DNA of 64,000 nt, from positions 463,524 to 527,523 of the forward strand of contig JAJTUP010000046.1 of NCBI GenBank assembly GCA_021399435.1. Reading direction: 5' to 3'. Source of the DNA: Diaporthe sp. PMI_573 (Eukaryota; Ascomycota; Sordariomycetes; Diaporthales; Diaporthaceae). A program made the position numbers and the translations under genes. A model generated the notes under the pieces. That model was not told the DNA's origin, did not search any database, and saw only the letters and a program-made list of their open reading frames with translations. Below are positions 1 through 10,786 of the stretch, piece after piece. The number at the start of each line of letters is the position of its first letter. Position 1 is the stretch's first letter.

Positions 1-319
1 TTATTCGGTCCGGAAGTCGTATGGCTGCTGCTGTCAAGTCCGAGGACTGTATTGGTACTTGGTCGGCCCCCAAGTCCCTATTCACCCACAACATGCTCCG
101 GATCGGCCATCTGCCATCTCTCCAAATCGTAGGGACCATTTTAATCCATCTGGGATGCCCCATAGGGACTGTTAATAGTTTGCCGTCACCTTTCCATGCC
201 TGTGGTTCTTGGACTGCCACAACTGCAAAATCCTGGAGTCGCGTATCGTTCATTAGGCTCTCGTGTACCGTGTCCTGTTTTCTTACATTCAATTGGATGA
301 CCTGGAATATTCTACTCAT
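1..319 (-). CDS. LINE (Tad1-like) ORF2, N-terminus only
   Basis: Seen: reading leftwards from an ATG at 319 the frame is open to the window edge. Its start contains an endonuclease/exonuclease/phosphatase signature: an early QLNVRKQ block (metal-binding Asn) and, about 30 residues later, AVVAVQEPQ with the catalytic Glu. Known: this is how ORF2 of Tad1/Jockey-type non-LTR retrotransposons begins (AP-like endonuclease that nicks the target, followed by reverse transcriptase). The ATG overlaps the stop of the upstream gag-like ORF by 8 nt (ATGAGTAG), a usual coupling of the two ORFs. The reverse transcriptase would lie outside the window, so integrity cannot be judged. Confidence 0.85.
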   Translation of the reverse strand, partial: MSRIFQVIQLNVRKQDTVHESLMNDTRLQDFAVVAVQEPQAWKGDGKLLTVPMGHPRWIKMVPTIWRDGRWPIRSMLWVNRDLGADQVPIQSSDLTAAAIRLPDRI

Positions 320-907
320 GCCGAGTAGGGTAGAGTTTCGGGCAGCTGCGACTGAACGACTCGTGCGGTCCACCACAGGGTACGCACTTGGGTACCTGCG
401 TCTGGCACTCACTATGATGGTGGTCTTCGGCAGCGCACCTCGCACATACCCGATTCTTGCTGCACGAGAAAGCCTTGTGGCCGAGCTCCTGGCAGTTGTA
501 GCATTGTATCGGTCCGGCTCTCCGCTCGAACACGCTAGTGTACGCCGATTCACCCGCTGCAAGGAAGTAGCGTTCTTGTAGGAGTCTCCTGGCATCGCTG
601 TTCTTGGTGAGACTAAAAATGCTCAAGGATGAAGTCCCACGACGATGTGTGGCTTCTAGCTGTCGATCTTGTTGGGCTGTGACCTGTTGTCCTTCATTCT
701 GAATCCGAATTGCCACCACCATGTCCGCTCTCGAGAAGGGTCGTGACATATCGTGAAGCCGGGGAACAGCTCAAATTTATCAGTCGTCCAAGCCTCATAA
801 TCTGGAAACTTGCTGGGTGCATATCTTGTTGAGGCTGAACTGGTTGGCGGCTCGGAAGGCAGCGCCGCTGAGGAGTCATCCTCTATCTCTTCATCAATCG
901 AGTCCAT
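312..907 (-). pseudogene. LINE ORF1, gag-like, 5'-truncated and frameshifted
   Basis: Seen: the frame 749-312 ends in three zinc knuckles, [28 protein letters not shown] and [15 protein letters not shown], preceded by a [12 protein letters not shown] block. Known: this is the C-terminal half of the nucleic-acid-binding ORF1 protein of Tad1-like LINEs. Upstream (656-907) another frame is open, so at least one frameshift separates the two parts, and the whole is well under the several hundred residues usual for the family. It precedes ORF2 on the same strand. Inference: a 5'-decayed copy, not a functional ORF1. ORFs further right (894-1259, minus) are not recognisable as LINE sequence. Confidence 0.8.
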
Positions 908-1509
908 AGTGGTTGGAAACGGCTACAAACAGTACAGAGGTCAAGTCGAATTCGAATTCGCCACTCAGTTCCTTTTCTTCGGCCATTCCCGTTGTAGCGC
1001 GTCGCTGTCGCGTGTGGCTGCCTACGGCTGCCTGGTGGCTTACAAAGATGTTTTGGCAGACGCGTCCGGCGAAAGAACTGGCGCATACTACCCTATCTAC
1101 CCCAGACACCTTCGATATACATGGCGATCGACGATCAAATCGATCACTCGATCGATTTCCAACCTTGGTACGAAGTGAAAAGAGCCAGTCCATGGGTGGC
1201 TCACAAATGCTGCTACTGCGATTACTATCACCGGAAAAAACAGAAGATCGAGAAGGCAAGGTCTAGCGAGGTGCGATTCCACATACACAAGTCAATCCAA
1301 AATCTTTGCCATCCTGAAGCACATCCGAAGCGTTGCCAGTGGACGCGAAGGTGCAACTTCATTCCCATAAACCAGATTATCGTTGAAGAAATACAGCCCT
1401 TGTTCCAAGTCTAAGATTTGAGTCCTTGCATTTTATCATGCCAAACGCAGAACACTTTGGTTCAACGAGGGGTCCCCCGGTCCCCAGCCACTAGCGCAGA
1501 GTCACGTCC
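908..1509. other. no recognised gene
   Basis: Several short open frames on both strands but none with a recognisable domain or a codon pattern clearly better than its antisense. May be the decayed 5' part of the LINE. Confidence 0.4.
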
Positions 1510-1625
1510 GGGGATGATGGTGTTATGCGAGACGATATCGGCCAGTCCCATCCAGAAGCCTGCGTCGGAGCTGTTGCTAGTCCAGGTCTGTGCACCGAGC
1601 TATTCCCGGAAAGTACCGGGGCAGA
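1510..1625 (-). pseudogene. decayed copy of part of the gene at 21199-22129
   Basis: Seen: read on the minus strand this stretch matches the third exon of the spliced gene at 21199-22129. Shared blocks include TTCCGGGAATAGCTCG, GACGCAGGCTTCT and ACTGGCCGAT, in the same order with indels between them. The corresponding frame here contains a stop, so it is a non-functional fragment of a paralogue or a duplicated segment. It shows that the 21-kb gene belongs to a multicopy family. Confidence 0.55.
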
Positions 1626-2985
1626 GCGCGTGACGGGCGGCCCAACGATCAGAGTGGACTGGGCCAATCCGGTTAGGAGGCACCCCCCAGAGGAGGAAGC
1701 AAGGTCACCGTACAGTAATGCAGTGGATCATCATCGGGTGCCGACATATGATGTTCGGTGTATCCAGGCACTGCCAGGTTAGGAAAAACTTGGACCAGGA
1801 CCACTTGGGCCTCTCAAGCGCACGTGAGCGAGATTATGTCTTCCCCGGTTAGGACGGGTACGGCAAGGGCGACTACAGAGCCACGCACGACGCCCAGGTG
1901 CCACGAGTTGTCGTCTGTGAAGCCTGAGCCGCCGCTGACAGCAGCCAGCAAGCGTGAAGGAGACGCGGCACCTTGTCGCTCACAGTCCGTTTTGAGGTAG
2001 CGTCCCGCGACATGCACAGGCTCAGGGGGTTGACGTGACGGACGGGGTTGAAGTGAGGGCTGTGTGGCCCGGGATGACGTTGGGCGAGACGCAAGAGTCA
2101 AGCAAGCCATCGACCTGGTCCGTCGTCCGATGTTGGTTGGATGTGTTTCCTCGGGGCCGCCTACTTGGCGCAATATGGACGGAAACATATTGGCATGTCG
2201 TCGGCGGTCCTGTGCAGGTTGCTGCAGGTTGCGGCTGGAAGACGGCAGGGCATAGCGCGTGTTTGAAACAAGCCAACACCAGCGAACAGGGGCAGAATCT
2301 GCAGGGCAGGTGGGCGGCTGGATGGGCGCAGCTCCGGTGGAGGTTGCCCAAAGCAGCAGTCATCAACACGAGCAGGACGAATCAGACGTTGATGCCGAGA
2401 AAGACAGGTGGGTACTCGCAGGACGGCGTGCCAGTGTTCAGGGGTTCGATGATTGATGAAGGAGCAGCAGCAGAGCCGTCGTCGCAGGACGGGACGGACG
2501 GCCTGCGAGGCTCTGGACCAGACAGGTAATGGGGAGTCTGATATCGGCAAACCAGGGTCGAAGGGGCACTAAACCCTTGGCAGACCTTGGCAGGGTGATC
2601 CTCTCACTTCAGAGAAATAAGCTTAGCCGACGCTTGTCGCGGTGGACGATCACCGAGATGCGAGCATGCAGAAGCGATGCAGATGAGCTTTGGCCGTGGC
2701 CAGCTTTAGATGAGCGGCTGGCTGTGGGTTGACGAACAATGAACAAGTGGCTGGCAACGGTCTGAAGATCTGAGCAGCCGTTGACCAGCCACGCATTGTC
2801 TAAGTGCAAATCGGTGGGACCCAGTTTTCTGAATTGTGGTAGCAATGCTGTCGATCTCTCCTTGGTTGGCTGGCGGGCTTCTTGCTGTCGAGAACGTCCA
2901 TTTCGTGCCACGCCGGGGCACTGGCCAATCTTGCTGTCACGTCGAGCATACCGTCACCATCGCCTGCCCAGCAATCCACGGATTC
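1626..2985. other. GC-rich stretch without a recognised gene
   Basis: Long frames are open on both strands at once (for example 2035-2529 plus and 2161-2550 minus), which is what GC-rich non-coding DNA gives. No domain, signal peptide or credible splice pattern was found. Confidence 0.5.
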
Positions 2986-3342
2986 TCAGTGTTTCAATAG
3001 ACGAGGAAAGTTGGCATCTTTGAATATTTCCAAATGGTTCATCCTGACATAAGACGGCTTGGAGATGTCAGGATAGATCGCCTACCCTTCTGGCATTTTC
3101 CATGTTGCTTTATCATCAAATAACACAATGTCATTGATATAGTCAGGTATAATATCGGTGTAGGCTTGTAGGCTTCCAGCGAAAAGGAGTAGGCCATGGG
3201 GAGAAGCTAGACCCTGGAGTCGCCAAGTTGGAGCTAGCGGATGAGTGATTATTCAAGGTCAAAATAGAGCTGTATACTCACGCGGCATATCGTCATTAAT
3301 CACGAGGTAAAGACGACCATCGGCGTCGAATTCGGATGCCAT
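2986..3342 (-). CDS. small two-exon hypothetical protein, possibly cut by an in-frame TAG
   Basis: Not recognised. Seen: exon 1 runs from an ATG at 3342 to 3282 (start MASEFDADGRLYLV), a 48-nt intron has GTGAGT and CTAG ends (3281-3234), and exon 2 continues in phase from 3233. The first in-frame stop is TAG at 3084-3082, giving 70 residues. Beyond that TAG the same frame stays open for another 31 codons of protein-like composition to a TGA at 2986. So either this is a complete 70-residue protein or a longer gene with one nonsense mutation. Coordinates cover the longer reading. The phase match across a canonical intron is the main evidence that it was a gene. Function unknown; no neighbour suggests one. 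Confidence 0.5.
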
Positions 3343-4005
3343 ATTGTTAGAGTTGCGTAAGACGTCATCTCATAAGCCGCAGTAAGAAGAGAAATTAGAG
3401 TGAGACATGGGGAGGGGGACGAGATCTTTAAATAGTCGAATAGCAAGGGTGGTAACTGAGCACCCAAGGCAGACGCATTGTAATAATGCGGTTCCATGGG
3501 AGTTATCCCCAACAGAGGTAAGACTGGCTAGTAGTCTATAAGGGACCCTCCGAAAACCTCTTGGCTCCTACCCTTGCGTTCTCGCCGTTTGTGCCATACC
3601 TATCCCTCTTTTTCTCTCTGTATGTTATTCATGTCTTAACCAACCGATGGCTATTCTAAATCACGCAGTGGGTTGGGTATTGAGATAAGTGTAGTCCTGT
3701 GGCAGACCGTCGGGCAGAGGCGAATGGACAGCAGCCTGCTTAGCCAGGATGTCGACGAGCTTGGTGGACACGCGGGAGAAGTGGTTGGAGATACTGTACT
3801 ACAACTATCTGAACGAAAAGCGTGCGCCCTTGCCGGCAAGGACCTAGACTGCTTGGGTGGAAATAACTACGGTCACGGCCTTGTCAACCAGTACATCCGG
3901 TGGGTGTCTTGGGGCAATGTTAATAGAGTTGAAATTAAAGGTCTAGAACAGAATGTCATTGTTGTGTAGTTATTCTAAACATTTCTGTTATGTATAGTGT
4001 CGTTA
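3343..4005. other. no intact gene; possible decayed coding relic
   Basis: On the minus strand around 3990-3660 one frame reads as protein-like blocks (for example PPDVLVDKAVTVV and FSRVSTKLVDILAKQ) interrupted by several stops. It resembles a pseudogene of an unidentified host gene; I could not assign a family. Confidence 0.3.
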
Positions 4006-4461
4006 TCATTCGGGAGCCCTGCATTCCGGCTTTAAATGTCGCCTAAGGATTTCGAGTACGTCGCAATACCTTCTTGACTCAGCAAATTCTATTGCAGTCA
4101 TATCAAACTCCCCTCTGATTTCCATGTCAGCACCGTTTCGTAGCAGAACTTCCGCTGGAGAAAGCTGGTTATAGAGCACCGCTACAATTAGTGGGGTATC
4201 CCCAAAGTCGTTCTGTTGGTTCAAGCTTTGAATACAAGCAGTTCTTACATCTGTAAGATTGTTTTCCTCTTCTAAAACGAACCTGAGAAGTTCATGACAC
4301 TCTGGCTCGGTCGATCCCGAGAGGATATGCAATATATTGTCACCCAGATCATTTTTCGCAAGCGGATCCGCGCCGCTACGCAACAGTAGTTGTACAACTT
4401 CGCCCTTGCCATCTTTGAATTGATATGCAGGGATGCGAAGAACCTTGGCAACTCTTAACAA
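4006..4461 (-). pseudogene. ankyrin-repeat protein, C-terminal exon
   Basis: Seen: about 150 codons with two to three ankyrin-like units: VVQLLLRSGADPLAKND, then DTPLIVAVLYNQLSPAEVLL with RNGADMEIRG, then a final TAIEFAESRRYCDVLEILRR helix pair. Known: ankyrin repeats are protein-binding scaffolds and in fungi often sit at the C-terminus of NACHT or HET-type proteins. The frame has no ATG: its left boundary is a TTG, and a plausible splice acceptor (TTCAAAG) lies just inside, so this is the last exon of a longer gene. No matching upstream exons are found before the transposon junction near 5063, hence remnant. The stop is at 4006. Confidence 0.65.
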
Positions 4462-5062
4462 CGACGTGCGGAAGACTTTGGACGAAGCATAGAGAAACGA
4501 GGACTACAGATAGAATGGCTGGCTTGGGTAAAGGCAGCAGCGAGTGCCGAAGACAAGGATTGCTTTCAACAACCGAAAACCGGAATGTCGGGTAATGGCA
4601 TTCAGCACGTCTACTTATGGGTGGCAAGATGGCTGACACCAGATTGGAGGCTGGTGCTGTTCGCCGCCCCCCTGGCTCGGCTGCTTCCGACGCAGCGCCT
4701 GCCGTCCAGGTCTAAGCATTGTGAAGCATTCACATCCACTCGTTGGCTTCACTCGGAAAAGTGCTCTATACTCTCATCGCCTGGCACCGCAACCTTGAAG
4801 CCTTCTTGCTGGCCAACGGAGTTCTGAAAAGTCTTAGATCGCCGATCTCCATCGTGTTTGGTCAGCTACTTACATGATTGAGCCAGCAGAGCACACGGGC
4901 TTCCAAATCAACCTGGAGGTTGAGGCCAGACGAATCTGGTGGTCGCAGCAGTTGCAATGGAGCACGATCAAGCTCCGAGTCACTAGTGCGTTCGAGGAAA
5001 TCCACGGCAAGTGGCAATAATTTCTCGTCACTACCGCGGATAGTGAGGTGCGCTGCGTCAGG
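4462..5062. pseudogene. decayed coding fragments beside the hAT insertion
   Basis: Seen: on the plus strand, a frame around 4745-4850 reads HRNLEAFLLANGVLKSLRSP, and 4892-5023 reads as EVEARRIWWSQQLQWSTIKL up to a TAA. On the minus strand 5062-4862 reads DEKLLPLAVDFLERTSDSEL. Both strands look protein-like, so direction is uncertain. The sequence is cut at 5063 by the left end of a hAT element. No family was recognised; the minus reading could be part of the gene that ends in the ankyrin exon. Confidence 0.3.
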
Positions 5063-5269
5063 CAGTGTTGCTAATAGTATGGCAATAAAGTAGTATATTG
5101 TAATATAACCCATATGATATGGACTTTCTCATATTGTGACAATATGATATGAAGAATTTGATATTGTGACAATATAATACGATGATGTCCATATTGGCAA
5201 TATATTATTTATATTGGGTTGTCAGTCCTGGGGCGAAATTGCCTTTTGACAGTAGCGGGCAGGCCTTAC

Positions 5270-8159
5270 CAGGGTTCAAATCCATACCACGAAATCCACA
5301 TATGGATCCATAATGTGGATCCATATCCATTCCATTCCATTCCACGCGGGCTTCTGCATTTCCATATCCACGCCACAAAGCCCCTTCCACATGTTCCATA
5401 TGTGGAAATTGTGGAAAGGAATGGACATTTTTGGTGGGGTTTGAAAATACCTGGATTTCCTTGTGAAATAGCGCATACCCTAAGTACCTTCGATCGCCCA
5501 CAACAAAATAAAAACGATTTTCCACCCCGTTTTATCCGTACACAAAGTTAAACAAGTCTATTCTGGGAGGTTTTACTGTTACGACCTTACTACCTCAAAT
5601 CGAAATGGCCACCTTCCATCCTACCAAGTCAACCACGCCCGTTCCAGAACGTACAGAAGAAGACAATCAACGGCTCTTTCAGCTCTACAAAGGCTGGACC
5701 TTGACGGAGAGAGACGGCCAAGTGCGTCAATGGGTATATCAATTCGGCTACGATATCCAGCATGCCCAGAAGGGGGAACGCCGATGGGTGTGTTGTCTTT
5801 GCATCAAGCAAAAGCGGCCGAGGCCAAAGAGTTATGCCATCAAAGGGTTGCAGAACGCTGAGGGTCACCTGTACACGGACCACAATGGCATCATGGATCC
5901 GACGGGCAAGAGGCAAAAGCCTGCAAAGGCATCTGAGAAAGCACATCAGTCCATTGCAACAATCCTACAGTTGAACCCCACGGAGCCGAAGGAACAAGAT
6001 TTGATCAATACGCTGATCAAACGTTTCGACAAAACTGTATTCCAGCAGAAACTTGTCAACTGGATTGTCAATTCTAACCAATCCTTCTCGATCGTCAACG
6101 ATCAAGATCTTCGAGACATCTTCAACTACCTCAATCCATCTGTCGAGATCACAAAAGCTAACATTACTGACGTGACCGTACGATGGCTGGAAGTCTGGTA
6201 ACCGACACGCCTTATACGGCATCACATGTGTGTTTCGGGATTCCAACGACCGGCCACAGAAGTGTGTCCTCGGCCTGCCTGAACTTACAGAGCGGCACAC
6301 GGGCGAGAATATCGCCGGGCAGATCATCGAGATCATTCGAGAGTACGAGATCAGCGATAAAATCGGGTATTTCACACTGGATAATGCCGGTAACAATAAA
6401 ACCTCGATGGAGGAGCTTGCATTAGAATTCGGCTTCGACTGGAAAAAGCGATGGGTTCGCTGCGTTGGCCACGTTGTCAACATAGTAGTGAAACAGATGC
6501 TGTATGGCAAGAACCCGGATGCTTTTGAGAAAGAGCTCTTCGAAGGACTTCACACGGCAGCGAAGGAGCATGAAGTCTGGAGGAGGCGAGGCTCCGTTGG
6601 AAAATGGCATAACTTTGCTGTTGTAGGTGGCTCAGTCCCCGATTTTATTTGTCATACTCACGAAGTCCTAGGAGGTGGGCAGATCGGACACGTGGACCGA
6701 TATGCTCAAGAAGGTACAGGCTGTCGAGAGCCAACTCTCTGACGACGCTCAGCTCAAGAAACACCGTCCAGTTGGAGTTGTGGTCGACAATGCTACCCGG
6801 TGGCTTTCTCAATTCTCGATGATTGAGCGTGCTCTGGTTTTAAGGCCATTTTATAATTCTTTTGTCCAGAGAGCGTCAAACGAGTGGGAGAAGGCCAACT
6901 TGACGAGAGCTGGCAACATCAAAAAGGGCTCCAAGCAGCCCTTCTTCCTGAAGGAAGAGAACCGCATGACAACTGATGATTGGCATGTGCTCGGGACTCT
7001 TTACGACATTTTGCTTGACTTCAAGCTGGTTGTGAAAGGCCTTGAGGGTGATGGACAGGGAAAACACCGCAGAAACGTCGAGGAAAACGAGGTCGAGCCC
7101 CCACTGTCTGGTAAGCCTTAGACTTCGCAAAAGCGGCCCTATTCTTATTCTAGCAGCTGACTTGTACAGGTACAAGCTGGGATCTTATTCACGCGTACGA
7201 ATTTCTTCTCGAAACCCTTGAATCCGCGAAAAGAGCAGTCGCCAATTTTCCAGACGGCCACCACCTCGCAGTCAACATCAACCTGGGTTGGCTCAAATTG
7301 AACGAATACTACGAGCATTTGAACGATAGCCCCCTGATCTATGGCGCCGCAGTTCTCCATCCTGCTTACCGGTGGGCACTGTTTCACGATTTGTGGGGAG
7401 ACGACGAGGAAAGACAGCTGTGGATTACCAAGGCGCAGGAGATGGTCCAGGATCTTTGGGGGAGAGAGTATAGGGACCTTGAGGTTGATGATCCAGAGAT
7501 TGAATTGCCTGCCAATAAGCGTCTGAAGACCTCAAGAAACAAGTTCACAGCGTGGCGCACGAAAAAGCGAGGACTGATGGCTGGAGGGATGTCTGTTACC
7601 GAGTCGCACATTCAATCCCCAGCTCAATCCCCTAGGTCCTCAGTTGGCGGTCTGGATCTTGATGAATACGAGCAGTGGCAGCGCGATATCGAGGATGCTG
7701 ACGCTTCTGTCACAGATCCCTACGAATACTGGCACATAAGGCGGCTCAAATACCCCCGGCTGTCTAGGATGGCCTTGGATCTGCTTACTGTGCCACCTAT
7801 GTCAGCCGAGTGTGAGAGGCTATTCTCGACCACTGGCCGCATGGTTACCAAGAGCCGCAATAGGCTAGATGCCAGTACAATTGGGCTTTGTCAGACACTA
7901 CGGAGTTGGTTGCGTGCTGGTTTGATCGGGTCGCTAGATAGGATTCTAATGGACGAGTGACAAAATGACCAAGGCATGGATGCGACCCACTAATTACCAT
8001 TGTTGGACGAAGTAGGTTTCCATTCCACAAATTCCACAATATGGATCCATTTCCATAATGGATCCATTTCCACCCATTCCACATCGAAGTCATTAGTCAG
8101 CATCCATATCCACGCCATATTCACAAATGTGTCGTGGAGTGTCGTGGATTTGAACCCTG
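5270..8159 (+). mobile_element. hAT element 1, nested, with perfect 8-bp target duplication
   Basis: Seen: terminal inverted repeats CAGGGTTCAAATCCA at 5270-5284 and the exact complement at 8145-8159, flanked by identical 8-mers GGCCTTAC at 5262-5269 and 8160-8167. That is the diagnostic structure of a hAT insertion. Total length is 2890 bp. The subterminal regions (5283-5420, 8010-8150) hold repeated TTCCATTCCA and TGGATCCAT motifs in both orientations. Inside is a BED-type hAT transposase gene with one internal deletion. It sits in the 5' leader of hAT element 2, so it is the younger of the two insertions. The perfect duplication suggests little decay of the ends since insertion. Confidence 0.95.
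5605..7960 (+). pseudogene. hAT element 1 transposase, internal deletion
   Basis: Cut-and-paste transposase of the hAT family. Seen: ATG at 5605; a BED-type zinc finger (CCLC followed by GHLYTDH); the LDNAGNN block with the second catalytic Asp near 6380; the RCVGHVVNIV block; and at the C-terminus the dimerisation domain with SRMALDLLTVPPMSAECERL. Two introns fit in phase: 6623-6671 and 7111-7169. Near 6186-6200 the frame jumps to a stop and resumes at 6200 in another frame, and the block that should lie there (the SFDLWTSP region with the first catalytic Asp, seen in the two other hAT copies here) is missing. So the protein cannot be catalytically active, although the element ends look usable in trans. 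Confidence 0.85.
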
Positions 8160-8421
8160 GGCCTTACCCTATACCAGCAATAGGGATACTGGGCACTTTA
8201 TTGGCTAGCATTCACCTCAACACACGTCTTTATTGACAATCAGACCTAACACGCGACCACGCGTTTCTTCCACGCGTCAGGGGAGGTATAAGAGGTACGA
8301 TTGGTACGGACCATGTTGGGCCGGGCCTACCGGTGGTTGCCTGCCGACATTGGCCATGGTCCATTGTCACCTCTGCCCATTTCTTTATCACTGTCGAGCC
8401 TACTGTACTAACCGTACCGCC

Positions 8422-10601
8422 ATGCCTCAACAATGCCTCCCTTTTGGCCAATGGTCGCAACGAAGAGAGTCAATTTCAGTCGACGTTTCGGAGTTTTCCA
8501 GCCGGCAGTTGAATGACCTAGACCAGAGCCAAACGCCCAAATACCAGTCATCTCGACCTCGCACAGCCTCCACAACCTCCTCCACCAAACCCAGAACGTC
8601 ATGGGTCTTCTCTCATATGCCAGACGAGGAGATGGAGACGAGATACTACAATCCGCGGACCGGAAAAGAAGAGTGGCGTTGCAAACATTGTGACAGAGCA
8701 TATGCCTGTTCTGGGGGTACTGCGGCTCCTGCAAAACATCTTATGGACCCTCCTCCTGACGGCCACGGTCTGCCAAAAGGAGCCCTGCGAACAGCTAAAG
8801 TGACAACGATACGAACGATCCTCGAACAAGCTCGTGCTGCAGCAGAAGAAAATCCCCGCAAACGCCGTCGGCTCAACGATCAACCCGGAGATTCGATCGA
8901 CCCTGACCAGCTCGAAGTGTTGTACGTGAGGTTTATTACGGCCTGCTCTCTCCCATTTCGGCTTGTAGAATGCCCAGAGTTCCGGGCACTCTTGGCCTAC
9001 ATCAATAACGATATCGATACTTGGCTTCCAGATACGCACGAGACCATTAGGAAATGGATCATGCGGCAGTATGAAGACCAGAAGGACAAGGTCAAGCAGC
9101 GCATACAGTCGGCGAAGTCAAGAATTCACATCAGCTGCGACCTTTGGACTTCTCCCAACTCTTTGGCCATCTTGGGCGTAGTCGGCCACTATGTCACGGA
9201 AGACGGCCAGCTGGAACACCATATTTTGGCGTTGAAAGACATCGACAGTGAGCACGACGGTTCTCACCTCGCGGCGGCGATTTTGGAAGTGGTTGACGGA
9301 TGGGGCTTTGCTTCAAAACTCGGATATTTCGTGATGGACAATGCTGGCAATAACGACACAATGATGAGATCCCTTTCGCTTGGTCAGTACAACTCACCGT
9401 TTCTACTGACTGGTTCTAACATCCCACAGGCCTCCTTCGCCGATATGACATCCGATACGATCCCAAAGTTCACCGACTCCGCTGCCAAGGTCATATCATC
9501 AATCTCGCCGCTAAAGCCTTCCTCTTCGTTACCGACAATGAGAGGCTCGAACGCGACGATCCAGGTCTGTATAATGTGACACTAAAGCATATTGAAGCGT
9601 GGCGGAAGAAGGGACCTCTTGGCAAGCTTCACAACTTCGTCGTTTACACCCAACGGAATGTTCAGCGCAGCCAAAAGTTTCTTGCTATCAGCCATAACCG
9701 TAAGCTTGCGCGAGACAACGACACAAGGTGGAGCTCGTGGTATACCATGTTGAGAGCGGCCTTGAATCTTAGAGACGCAATTGACGGCTATTTCAACAAA
9801 TGGATGGAAGCAGACTGCGCTGGAGACGAGCTCTCTTCAGAGGACTGGACCATCTTGGAGAAGATCAAGTCCTTCTTAGAGAAGCTGAAGATGACGACTA
9901 AGGCTCTCGAATCATCGTTTGCAACACTCGACAATGTCCTCCTGGCTATGGACTTCGTATTGGCACAATTCGAAGCCGGCAAGGAGGCAAATGTCGACGA
10001 TCCGGTGATGGCACCGATGTATAACTCGGGCTGGGCGAAGATGGACAAGTATTACCGCCTTACTGATGAATCACCTGCCTACGTTGCAGCTATCGTGCTC
10101 CACCCTTCGCATAAATGGCACTACATCCAGGAGAACTGGAAAAAGGAGTGGGTTGAGTCGTCGAAGGAGTTGCTTGAGGCGCTGTGGAACGAATATAAGC
10201 CTGTGGAATCACCTCTTCCACTCTGCGAGGTCCCATCGGCGACCACGAACGAGTTCTTGAATTGGCGGAACAAGCACCTGCAGCCGTCACTCATCACGGA
10301 CGAATACGAGCGTTATTGCAAGTCTGAACGGGTTTATGGTTTTACGAGCGCCCTTGCATGGTGGCTAGAGGAGACGCAGCAGAAAAACTACCCGAGCCTG
10401 AGCAAGATGGCCGTGGATATATTGTCAATTCCTGCAATGTCTGCGGAGCCCGAACGACTCTTCTCTGGGGCAAAGATAACGATTACAGACCGTCGAAATC
10501 GACTTGGGAGTGATGTGATTGAAGCATTGGAGTGCCTGAAGTCATGGTTTGGGATACGAGATTTTCAAGGTGACGAGGTTTTCGCTGAGGCAGATGAATG
10601 A
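8422..10601 (+). CDS. hAT element 2 transposase, two exons, apparently intact
   Basis: Seen: exons 8422-9382 and 9430-10601, intron 47 nt (GTCAGT...CACAG), 710 residues. The ATG at 8422 is preferred to the in-frame one at 8233, which lies in leader sequence without protein-like composition. Order of parts: Ser-rich N-terminus; BED-type finger (WRCKHC, then KHLMDPPPDGHG); basic NLS-like KRRRL; the CDLWTSPNSLAILGVVGHY block with the first catalytic Asp; MDNAGNNDTMM with the second; RLRCQGHIINLAAKAF, created exactly across the splice; and a C-terminal dimerisation domain with AVDILSIPAMSAEPERLF carrying the third acidic position. Known: this is the full domain set of hAT transposases. No stop or frameshift was found, so it could be the autonomous source for related elements. 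Confidence 0.88.
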
Positions 10602-10786
10602 TGAGGTCCACGTGGAATATATTGGATGTATTGTCACACTGCCAATATATTGGGTTCTTGGCAATACAATACAATATGGGTCATGTTCATATTGGGTAAT
10701 ACAATATCGCCTCTTGACAATACGATATTATTGCGAGGGGGTCCATATTGCCAATATACGTATTGTTTATATTATTAGCAACACTG

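Larger units (their letters stand above)
5063..10786 (+). mobile_element. hAT element 2 (outer), interrupted by hAT element 1
   Basis: Seen: 14-bp terminal inverted repeats CAGTGTTGCTAATA at 5063-5076 and its complement ending at 10786. The outer element consists of 5063-5269 plus 8168-10786; the part between is a younger hAT inserted in its 5' leader. Both subterminal zones (5095-5220 and 10610-10770) carry many short ATATTG/CAATAT motifs, as is usual for hAT transposase-binding zones. Flanking 8-mers are GCGTCAGG and TCGGCACG, agreeing at five positions only, so the target duplication is decayed or the flanks are rearranged. The transposase gene (8422-10601) is intact. Element length without the insertion is about 2.8 kb. 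Confidence 0.85.

Noticed and set aside
2035..2529. 164-codon plus-strand ORF
   Set aside because: Antisense frames are equally open, no domain, no intron or promoter support.
5270..5290. GGTTCAAATCC as a tRNA T-arm
   Set aside because: It is the hAT terminal repeat; no acceptor or anticodon stem is present. No tRNA or rRNA gene was found in the window.
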